From contig NW_006499435.1 in NCBI RefSeq assembly GCF_000471905.2, forward strand, positions 6,152,001 through 6,216,000: DNA of 64,000 bases, read 5' to 3'. Position numbers and translations under genes: made by a program. The notes beneath the pieces were generated by a model that worked only from the letters and a program-made list of their open reading frames with translations, did no database searches and was not told where the DNA came from. This DNA is from Amborella trichopoda (lineage: Eukaryota; Streptophyta; Magnoliopsida; Amborellales; Amborellaceae). Positions 24,801 through 36,800 of the stretch are shown piece by piece; positions within the stretch are counted from its first letter, which is position 1; every line of letters begins with the position of its first letter.

Positions 24801-27800
24801 CTGTCATTCTTAATCTGTGGTCAAAAGAAAACGAGTGCATTGCCAATAAAAATGAAAAACAAACAAGAAAGAGAGAAAGAAGAGTAAAAATATTGGCAAA
24901 TAAGATATAAATGAATGAAAGACTACTTTTAATTTATAAACAAAAAACAAATAACAAGAAAACAGTTGTCAAAATAGTTACTTCATAAAGAAACTTCGAC
25001 ACACCAAATGAACAAGATGACTTTGATCATTTCGAAGTTGTATTTTTCAACCAACAAAACAAAGAACCAATGGAAGATGGTAGTCCTTGCAGCAATTGTA
25101 GGTAAAGAACAAGGCAAAGTATCTTCGACCTCTAGAAGAGGGTTTCCTTCCATCGTTCACTGAAACTAGGGGCTATTATAGCAATAATAGGCAATATTAA
25201 GAAATTAACTATGTTAATTATTATTAGGTAATTTGGGAAAGTTATGTAAAACATAGGGCCATCTAACTACGGATTCCCAAAAATCAGGGCACCATTAAGC
25301 TCAATTTTGACTGACGCTCGTTGGGAAACCCAAGACATTGTGTTTTGGGGGAATTTTCAGGGATTCCTAGAGCAACATCTTATCCTCCTTCCACAGCTTC
25401 CTTGGAACTGGTGACTAGGCTGAGGCCACTGCACTGTTGGAAGGGCCCCATAGGTTTTACCCCAGTTGAAGGGAAAAATCTCATAATGGAAGGAAAAAGT
25501 ATGAATGTCATCCTACAGGCCAACCAGAGGAGTCAATGCCCCTGACGCCTCTCCAATATTTTTTACAAAATTCTACCTGGCATCTCTCATCTGTGCTGGC
25601 AACTTCGATTCAGCTTCGATCATTGTGGCTGGAGGCAACTGCAGAGGCAGATGTTTTAGCCAAGAAGGGTGCAGCCATCATGGGGGCTCCATCGACTCAT
25701 AATTTTTTTTTAAAATTCTTATTTTTAGCTTTATGTTTTCATTTTCCCCATCTTCCTCTTTCTACTAGAACCTCACCCTTCTCATCTCTTCCTAAATTTT
25801 CTCTATCTTCCCTTCTTTTCTCCCCCCCTCCTCTCCTTCATCATACTCCCTACTCTAACCTTTTTTGCAGGTCCAAGGTTGTTATTGGTTTCGGAATTGG
25901 GTCCAAGCAGTTGGCAATTTTTTTGAGATTCTGAGCATTGGTCTTGTGAGTTGCCTTCTCTCAAACAAACCCCATGCCCCCCCCCCCCCCCCTTCCTTTT
26001 TTCCCGTAGAAATCTTCGAGTTATTTCATACCTGATAGATGTTCATTTCTCTCCTGAGCACCTAACTGGTGGGTGCCTTCTCTTCCCCTCCCTCCCTCCC
26101 TCTTTTGGCTTCTCTAGGCACCTGGTGTGTGGGTTGCATACACTCTACTTCTCTTCTATTCTCTCGAATTATATTCTTCTGGCCTCTACCTTATCACCCC
26201 TCCCCTCTCACTCTTTCTTGCTACCATACTATAAAACATTATAAAGTTGATGATTCCCACCAACAATTTGATCGCTGGGTCGTGCTAATTCCATACGAAT
26301 CAGTACGGATAAGCATGGGCCCATCACTCCAACAATGGCACCGAAGATGAAATATAGAGTCCCTATATCCTTGTGGTTAGTGGAGAAGAGCCATCGGACC
26401 GGATTTGTCGTAAAATTGAGAGGGCTCCCTCCCACTTTCAGAACAACCCTCACTCCCCCCTTTGAAAGAAGCCCCGCTCCGCACCATTGTGGAGCCCCTT
26501 TCTGATAAGGAAGGAAACGAAATCATCTCAATTTTACGACAAATCCAGTATGATGGCTTTTCTCCACTAACCACAAGGATATACCCACAGTAGTCTATTG
26601 TCTAGATAGATAGATATCTACTAGATATGACTACTAGTCTATATACTCTCTAAATATATATATATATATGTATATAAAGTCAAAGAGTAGTCTATTTTTT
26701 TCTATTGTAGTAGTATTCTATTCTATATAGTATTAAGTAGTCTATTGTTTTCTATTGTAGTAGTAGTCTAGTGTGAAAATCATATACATTTTTTTGTTGT
26801 ATACACTTTAGTATACAGAAGGGGAGGAAGCAATGGTAAAGAGGAGTCCGCTCGTCTCTTCCCCCGAAAATGACTTTGCTACACTTGCTTCCTATTACAG
26901 ACTAGGCCTCCCTTTTTGGAGTACGGAAGGAGCAAAAGTTCGCTCGTCCCTTCTCAGCTCTGTTCCCCCCCCCCCCTCCCCGCCCTCCGCCTTCCCTTTT
27001 TTGCCTTCCCACCCTAGCCACTCTTAACGTCAATCTTCTTATGCTACTGTGGACTCTGAAGGTTTTTGAGCACCCGATTTGTGGGTTGCCTTAACTCCAT
27101 TTTTTAAGATATGCAATTAATTTTGTACAAAGCACCCAACATGGGGGCTGCCTTCCCCTCACTCGTCTTGAGGACCTTTTGTAATTTTATTACTATACAC
27201 ACACACACACACATAGACACACATATATAGTGAACATTTCAAAAAATATATGTTACTTAAAATAGTGTGTGCCTAGATCATCTAAAGATAATCAGGGGCA
27301 TTAGTAACTTCTTTCTATTCCTATCAAGAGCAGCCTTTGGAGGAGGTGAGTATCCTAAAACACTAAAGGCGTATCAGTAAAATCGCCCAAGGAGTTCTCA
27401 AATGAACTATTAGGACAGCTCTAAGTCACTAACTTGTATTATATTTTCTTAAATTCTAATCATGCATTCATGCATTATCCTACAAATGCACATGAAGAAG
27501 ACAAAGAAGCTTGAGTAGAAGAGACTAAATGATCTTGTTTTCAGTGTTATCAGATATTGAAAAAGCGTTATCACGAGTTCCATCAATCAATGCCATTTCA
27601 GTGAGTGGTTGATTGATGCTGAATATGATGCAATATTTCTAGATAGAGTTCAAGCTGGAGCCAAGTTCGTGAGATTATTGGAAGCTCATTGACCTCCCAC
27701 TAGATCTAAATCAAAAAGGACGAGAATGAGTATAGCAAGGGCTAGGATGAAGAGAGGCTGACTCAGGGAGAGATTGAGACAGAAGAGTGAATTGTTGCGT

Positions 27801-30800
27801 AAGGGATGATGATGGCTTCGCATGATCAGATTCAGATGCAGCTGTTGGTGGTCATGGAGATTGAATGGCGGTGTTCCTAGTGCTGGCAGCGGCGATGATG
27901 ATGAAACTCAATTTGAAATTTCAGTTAATGGGATTTATTATCTTGTATTGTCATGTCAACTTTTGGAGTTCTGACTTTTGTAACTTCTAGTAAATGATGG
28001 TCGATTTGAATTGTAATGATGGTCAATTTGGATTGTATAGTATGGATTATGGAAATGATTGTTAACGTACTGCATTTCAAGTTCAACTTTCAAGTTTGGT
28101 CCTCAATTTGCTAAAGTTACGGTAATTCAGTTTCAAGTTTCAAACTCATGTACGTATGAGTTTAAAATAGTACGACAAAATAGCGTGCATAGAATCATCA
28201 TCATCATCATTCGAGCTTTATATGAAAGGATGTGGCAAAAGATCTCCACTGGCTACTAACCTAACACAGCCCTCGTTTCTCATCCAAGCTTGGGAACAGC
28301 AATAAGGTGCATAGAATACATTAAAAATAGGTCCTTTTTATTAACATTGTATTACTGAGAAGTGATAAAAATAGGTCCTTTTTATTACTTGTGTGAAGTT
28401 CAATTTATGAGGTTTAGTATCCCACCCCAACCCCCAACGACACCCGTGAGGCCCTGAACCCCCGCCCCCTTCTCTATGTTTTGGGGCACCTGGAACACTA
28501 GGTGCCCACCTAGGTGGCAAGGACCCCTAGGCACTCAGGCGGCCAAATCCTTACTTGAAACACTGAATTCAAGCGTCCTCTACGAACCAACAATAGACTC
28601 CTCAATACCCAGGTCAACCCTAGTTTGAGAGCTTCCAGTTCCAGCATTTATCACCACCATTTTTCCCTCCATGGTGTCCTCCTGATTTTTACCGCGAGGT
28701 CTCTGCTTCCATTGTTTTGCTTCTTTGCTCATGGAATCCCAAAAATTTCTTAAGTCAAGATCAAAAGACATTTAATATTGGCTTAAGACATTCATTTCCT
28801 TGTTTCCATGCCCATCTTCCTCTGATCTGCTCAGGATTGCCAAAAGAAAGTTGCTATGGATACATGTCTCACACCAAGATGGGAGACTGTGTGTTCCATA
28901 TAAGGGAAGCCCATCTTGTAACCTTACCAACATCTTCCACAGGGGGCTCAAATCTTCCATGTAAATGTGTTTTACGTTCATCTTTTCCACTTGTTATAAT
29001 CAAATAGTCAACTTGTACTACTGGTTACCATTCAGAACTGCGTCTTTGCATCTCTTCACGATCTGTCTCATTGACCTAGCCAGGCTGCCTCAAAGATAGG
29101 ATATTCTATCCATCTCTCAACAAGTGTCTGGTTACCATTCTGAACTGTGTGTTTGCATCTCTTCACGATCTGTCTCGTTGACCTAGCCAGGCTACCTCAA
29201 AGATAGGATCTTCTATCCATCTCTCAACAAGTGTTTTGTCAAGGAAACAATTACAAACTGGCAACCGGTGTTGGAAAAATCAACTCAGCCGCAGAACTCA
29301 GACCTTGAATGGTTAGAGTTAGTCGGGTGAGTCTGAATCAACTCACTTGAGTTTACACTTAGTGACCCAAGAAGCCCAAAAAAATCCCGAAATTTTGGAA
29401 AATTTAAGGAAAATTCAAAAAATACAAAAAAATATGAAAAGCATATACAATAAAGGCAGTTCAATTCATAAATACAAAAGTTCATAAAATATATATAAAA
29501 TCGATAATGTATCAAACTACACTAAGGATTTGAACTATTTAACATCTCACCCATTTTGTTTTTTACCTAGTTTCAAATAGCTTATTATTTTTTATATCAA
29601 ATTTCAAATAACCCATTAAATGACACATCAAAATGGGTTTTGAAGTTTAACAAATTAAACCAAAGGTCAAGTTAAATAGTTCAACTTTTAAGTGTATTTT
29701 GATTAATTTCCTTAAAATCAATTATATAAATTTAAATGGAAAATTAAAATTTTACCCAGAATTTCGAGGGTTTGATCCTCCAATCTTTGCACTTAAGAGT
29801 GAATTGTTGCCTCCAATCCTTGTGAAAGCTTCCTTAGACACCCGAAATAGTGGCCCCCAAACAAAATACAGGTTTCGAGTTCGGATCTAGTTCATCCAAG
29901 CTCTTGAAGATATCAGAAGAACAGCAACTGAAACTCTTGAAGATATCAGATGAACAGTAACTGAAATTAAAATCTCATAAATGTGAGATTTTTTCTTTTG
30001 TGGAAAACAAGCCGATAATTGCATTAGGCCTAGGGAACAAATTTCATCGAATACCAACCAACCCTTGTGCAGAAATCACAACTTTTCAGTATAGGGACAA
30101 ACTGGGTCAAAAAAATCGATCTCTCGAATCCAAAAAAAATATATCTTTTCTCAAATCTACTCTATAGATCATGCAAAAGAAAGTTTACTGCATTGCCGCT
30201 TTAACACTTGGCTCTTGAGAAATAAAGAGAAAAGGATTTCTACCCCCCTTTGCGTTCTAGTTTTAGTATTATAACCCCTCCCAAAAAAACACAACAAAAC
30301 GAAAATAAAACACCTCAACAAAAAAAGCTTGGCACCCTACCGAGCCTGAGTGAGTGAGGCAAGTTTGAGTCGGCAAGCCCAAGTGGGCGAGCACTGCTAG
30401 CAACCGATATATGGTATGAAGATTAGAAGTTCGAGATTCTTCCACAAACCACTCATCACAAATCGCATGAAGCCATGTCTGAAACATTTTGGAGGGAACC
30501 TATTTTTGCTTTTTGTTTACGAGGCTTGGTTGGGAGAGAAGTAGAAATTAAAGGTGAAGGGTGTCTCATTTGTGAAGACATGGACACCCCAGCTTCAAGT
30601 CCGGTGAGGGTGAGAGGTGAGGGAGCTCATGGTGGGAGGGTAAGAGGGCTCAAGGTGAGGGGTATGACGGTTTAATGGTTAAGGGAGAAGAAGAAGAACA
30701 AGGGGGAAAGAGCGGCATGTGAGGGAGTGAAGGGATGAGGAGAGAGAGTAAAACCCAATTTATGAGTGAGTGGGGGGTATATATAGGGGGTAGAAGTATG

Positions 30801-33800
30801 CATGTGCCACATGGCACTCAAGTGATCATGCATGAGGAAAGAGAGGGCATGCATGAGGAGAGAGAGAGCATGCATGAGGAACACAATGATGGGGGTGGAA
30901 GCATGCATGTGCTACATGGCACTCAAGTGATCATACATGAGGAGAGAAAGGGCATGCATGAGGAACACAATGATGGGGGTGGAAGCATGCATGTGTCACA
31001 TGGCACTCAAGTGATCATGCATGAGGAGAGAGGGCATGCATGAGCGTGGGGGCATGCATGATGTAATCATGTGCATTGAGATGGGTGAGTTTTTATGGGG
31101 ATTCGTGCACATAAGAGTGTGTGCATACATGGGGATGTATGCACGGCATGTCGGGATGTACGCAGAAAAAATAATCGGGGCACGGATCATGGCTTTCTGA
31201 CGATACCTCAGATTTTAGCGATTTTCGTACCGTCGGAAAGCTCACAATCCCTATAAAAACACGGTACCACTCAAAATACCAGACAAAGGTTAATCAGCAA
31301 ATCGAAAAAGAAACCTGAGATAAGCGTTAGTAGAAAACGATTCAGGATGTAAACAGAATCAACGACCGAAAAAATCCCGGACCTTACAAAAACTATCCCC
31401 ACTTAAAAGAAAAATTGTAATGACACTTTTATCCCTAATAAAACTAGTAATTCCATAAGTATTCCATCCGCTTTTCAAAACATCTCCTAAAATCCTAAAA
31501 AGGAAAAAACTACTAGAATCTCTACAAAAAAAAAATTAAAAACCCCAAAAATTAACCCCAAAAAATTCCAAAAATACATCCTTAAAATTAATAAGAAAAA
31601 TTCAAGAATGATAAGAGGCATCTTGTCTTGCATTATTCTCCCTTGGTTAGAGAAAACTTATCCTCGAGTTTTGAAATAAGCTAAGATGAATTTTGCATTA
31701 GTCCTGCAACTTCCTTAACCCAAATACTGAAAACAAGATCGTGGGACATATGAGGTACTGAACTAATCAAAAAACAACGGTTGTGCACTGAAACTAAGTC
31801 TTTGAAATCCGTTGATATATCCATAAATAATTTTGAGAACACTCGGGGAAGGGTCACTATATGTGGATGGAATAACCGTGATATGTACACTCAGTTCAAT
31901 CACATTAACTAGCTGAAATTGCATCAGTATAATCGTTAAACCCCACTGAAATTTTGTTGGATGAGCCCTAGAACAGACCAATGGAGCATCTTCACGATGA
32001 TCATCTCCAACCCCTAGTTAACTAACCAAATCAGCAACTTCCTCTTCCAAAACTCTTCATCTTCATCTTGACCATTGTCACCTTCCTTGTTCTCACCCGG
32101 TTCTTGATCAAAATTTTGATCACTACCTTCTTCATCTACACTCATCAAATACCGGTGGAGAGTCCCAATCAATGACTTGCTGATTTTGGAGGCAATTTGA
32201 TGAGAAATTCTCCGGGTTTAACCAATCTGCCTCCTCTACCACTCAAGCCATAATCATGTTGTGCAGGTTCACCAAAGCCTCCCCATGGTCACTAAATGTA
32301 ACTTATCCATCTTCTACCCTAGGTTCCTCATCATAATTAGAGTATCCGACAGAAGATAGCTTGTTGCCCTCTTTAAGGAACTCCTCTCCAAGGTTCACAA
32401 ATTTTCTATCCGGGCACTGAGAGGAGATGCGTTCCACTCCTGAACATTTAAAGCACTTAATGACAGTACTGTTTGGGCTATTTGCACAAACACCCACTAT
32501 ATCATGTTGTTTGGAGGGTCCAGCAGGTCGTGAGAACTGTCCAGCCACCAAAGTCCCACCTTTCCCTTTAATTCGCTCCCACAGCCACTTCGATTACCCT
32601 GGGCTGCACCCCACCTTAATGATGGGCGCCTCTCCTGAGCTACTAGGTTGTAAGCCTCATCTAATGTCAATAATGGTGCAAAACCACCACATCTTGCATA
32701 GATTTTCTCAGACCACCCACATAGCAAGCTAGGGATTGTTCTTCTCTTTCAACCACATCACTTTGTGCCATCAATGATGAAAATTTATCGGTGTACTCAT
32801 CCATAATTTTTTCCCCTTGATGAAGATTATTCATCTTGTGATGAAGGGACTGTAGATAATTTTCAGGTGGGTATTTTTTCTTTAATTTCTTTGTCATCTT
32901 TTCCGAGGTGTTAATTTTGGGCTCTCCCATTCTCTCTCGCCTTGCTCTCAATCGTTCCCACCATACTGAAGCACCTTTATTCAATTTAATTGTAATAATT
33001 TTAACACTTTTATTGTTTGGCACATTCTTGTAACCCTCTCTACAGTGTTTACCCAGTCTATAAAGTCTTCGGGCTACGACTTTCCTTCAAAATAAAATGT
33101 CTACTTTAGATCTCTGGATTTTGAGTGCTGCCTATGCCTTCATTCGACTCATCATGAGGAGCACGATCGTGAAAAGGGTTGTACTCAACATCGTCTTGGA
33201 CGGACAAAACTTCATCTCACCCACGATCGATTCCGACAAGCCGCCTTGTAAGTTCTTGAACTTGTTGTCTTTTTTTGATAAAGTTCTTGAACTTGTTGAC
33301 TTAGATACTCTATCTCCTGATCCTGCTCATCACGAGGTGGATCCATATGAATACCTGTAAGCTGCCAACCTGAATCTGCTGAGCACCCAGCTTGTAGGCT
33401 GCCACACGCATAATTTTTTGGATATCATGAGCTTTCGAGTACTCGACATGTGAGTGGCTGAATCTGTTTTTATCTGTTTTAAGTTTTGTTCATTTTGTAC
33501 AAGGCATCCCTGTGTGGGTTGGCTCAGACTCACGCCTCATGAGATTTTTTGTATACATAAGTATATAGTGAATTTCCTCATAAAACAGTTCTCCTTTCCA
33601 GCATTTGTATTTGTAACCTTAGAAGAGGGTTTAACTAAGGTATCAAAGATATTAATGCCTACTTTAACCTTGTCGAAAACAAACAAGTGGCCAAAGGAGA
33701 CAAATCTTGGCAACTCTCTTTCCAAGATGATATAATAACTATCTCTATAGCCTTTTGGTCATTAACATTAACATTAACAGACATGGCAAATCAAATCCCA

Positions 33801-36800
33801 AATAATCATGGTATACTATGCTAATGTTAACCAAGTAGAAAAGATTGGGAACGCATACATCTGAACATTGGTCATCCCATGAGATCTCCAAAACTCGAGC
33901 ATCTGACACCTGCTCAGGGGTAACAGGGGCTTCAGCTCCATCGCTAGTGTCCTGTGAATTATGATACTGCAGAAACCTCAGTGCATAACCCTGAAGTGGA
34001 GATCCCGAAGTCTGTCCAACATATTCCAGATCAGTAACTTGGTTAAAACCTCTAAGAGTCACCAAGAATAAAATATAAAATCCATATATGAGGACAAGCC
34101 ACTTGCGTGAAGGCAGTATGACATTTACACAAGCAAATGCATTTGGAACAAGTGCTGACCCAATGGAGGCTGACTAATCACAAAGCCTTCCATTACGCAT
34201 TAACTTAGGCAAACCTATAATCTTGACGAACTATGATTTAAACTTTATAGAAGTCAGCTCACATTATTCCAACAAGCAGAATGAGTAAATATGAAGAGAT
34301 TAATCCTAGAAGACCGACAAAGAGAAATAATGCAAACAATTCACCAGAGAGTAGTTTTCAACCACATCAATAACAGAAAATACTTACATAAACTAAGCAT
34401 CCTTTACAAATCAGACCTAAAACCTGTACATCACTAACTTAACATCAAGCATACTCTTATTACTCTTATTGCTTGGCATATAACAAAGAGGAAATAGTTA
34501 GTTACAAAAGCTCACAGTTTAGGAACGAAACTTCAAGAAATTACAACTTATCTATCAACGATAACATCAAGGACAAATGTACAAATGTAAAACATAAAGG
34601 AAAGCTGTTCTGGTTCACAGAACAAATCTCACTTTCTTTTCTTTTTTTATAGTAGGAAATCCTATTTTTAATTATAACTAACCAGAATTCTTAGTAAATT
34701 GAACGACAATAGTTGCATGGATTTTTTATTTTTTTTTTGTGAAGCAAGCCCATAAATGAGAAAAATAACTCAAGTGCCCCAATTAATTGTGTATCTAGAA
34801 GAAAACTTTACCCGCACTGATACACAAAAAACAAAAGAGAGCACTATGATTACCTCATGATGCAAATAAAAATATCCATTATAGAAGTCAATGTATAATA
34901 TTATATAAATTTGTATACTGCATTTTGTATCACAAATGAAAGTAGTGCAATGCACACGTACAATAGCATAATCTATTATTATACAACATAGTGATTTTCT
35001 AAAGAAACATAGAATTATTTAACTTTTTATCAGTATCTAATCACATGTGAGGACATGTTTGATGGGGAAATTAAAACCTCGAAGTTATCAAGACATGATT
35101 ACTGAGTAATATCTGGCACTACAAAAAGTTATATGGCAAAGCATTAAACAGAACACAATGCATATCTTACATTATAAGTTATTTGGCCGGATCCTCCACA
35201 GTGTGCATTTTCTATCATTTTCCCTCACAAGTTTCATGCAAATCAACTTTTGGATGCCTCTTTAACCCTCAAGGGCCCTCAAGCATTATTCATATATTTA
35301 CAAAAGTAACTATGCCATGCTATATCAATTAATTGAGCAATTTCCATTGTATACAGAGTGAAAGTCATTTCTAGACATTCAAAACCTTGAACTGCTTGGA
35401 CGATGATGGTTCATCACTATAATCATTCTCTTTTTCTAAATATATGGAAAAGACAAGTCATGCCCAAAAATGTACTAAAACAAGCAGTTGTACATTTGGT
35501 ACAAGATTGTCATAATCACCAATGGCCGTCAACTATGAAATCTGGCAGTGTTCAAGAAATTCTATTTTGGACTATGAGCCATTCAATGGCACACCCACCA
35601 CCTCCCGGTTTCACATCTAATGCCTAAGAGTGATTATGAAATGGTCATATTGTATACTTTCTCTTACAACAATGGAAGCACAAATTCAATGTTATGAAAC
35701 ATAAATCATCGGGTATAAGTGTAGAACAGTAGAAGCATTGCTTGTTGACTCTTAGTTAGCGAGAACCTTCTAATTAAAGTAGCATTCCAATTTCAAAAGA
35801 TTTATTCTACAGTGTGAATGAAAATATGTGGGGATGATGTTTCCAAGAAGAGAAGAAACATCTTCTCCTCTTCCTGAGTTTATGTTCCCATCTTCTTGAT
35901 AATGATCGTGAATATGCCAAGCAACAGTCATTTCACAAGCAGTTCAAGTGCTATTATTTGTTTCCAATCAACTGAAAAGATCTTAGTTCTAACTTAAAAA
36001 GACAACAGTGATCTAAGAAAGAAAGAAAAGAATCTCATTTAAGAATCAGAATGCAGAAGGGACAGTCACTTCAGAGAATTGCTCAAACAGTAGAATATGC
36101 AAAAACCTCAAGGCCTCCTTCAACACCCCAAGATTATCAAAACTATTCCCCAAAGAGGTAGCCACCATCACGACAATCAGCACCCACCCACCTACACGCA
36201 CACTCACAAACAACACATCGTGCTCATGTGCACATGCACACAAAGCCTGTGCACACTCAAAGAAACACACACACACGCGTGTGCATGCACAAGCACACAC
36301 ACCAACTGAACACAGCAAGTCAAACATCTCAACATGTACTGTGAGATATATCCCTAGAGAAAAAACACTAAAAGTCTATCGCAGCCATTTAATGTCATTA
36401 AGCAATGCAATTTTCCATAAAGCGCATCCCAAGGATGCCCTTTGTGAAGTGGACGATATTTGAAGAAGTCTTGAACGCACAAGAAGTGCCCCATAGGAGT
36501 ATGAAAAATTAAGAGATAGGACATATGGTTCTAATAGAAGGTTTAGTGGATGAAGCAGTTTTCTCTAGCTATCAGTAATCACTTGTGTTATGTCACAATG
36601 CTGTTGAAGAAGTGTTCAAGGTTATATACAGGAATGAATGGTGTTTATGCTGCTGTTGAGAAAAATATGGTAGGGCCAAGGATCCTTTAAATGTGGAAAG
36701 AGGTTGATGCGAGCTTGGGTTCAGAGGTTGTGATAGAAGGGAATTCTTCATCAGAGATGGTTGCCACACGTTCTAAGGACAACGCTGTATTACAAAAGGA

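Larger units (their letters stand above)
23938..33858 (-). other. EAF1 intron 7, 9.9 kb, mixed insertions
   Basis: Bounded by exon 7 donor GTATGC and exon 8 acceptor TTCTAG. Holds a LINE RNase H piece, a mitochondrial DNA insertion, short tandem duplications, an RY-motif array and a Gypsy gag relic. I see nothing classifiable at 23940-25260, 27200-28480, 29240-30260 and 33370-33858. Confidence 0.85.

Noticed and set aside
26229-26453. Functional nuclear cox1
   Set aside because: Only the first ~60 residues are present, with an ACG start, no targeting peptide, and an inverted partial duplicate.
30735-31043. 102-codon repetitive ORF (MHEER repeats) as a protein gene
   Set aside because: It is the translation of the CATGCATG tandem repeat. 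No start context or homology.
34012-34070. Alternative acceptor for EAF1 exon 7 after GACTCTTAG
   Set aside because: It has a better pyrimidine tract, but its phase does not match the end of exon 6. Kept only as a note on uncertainty.
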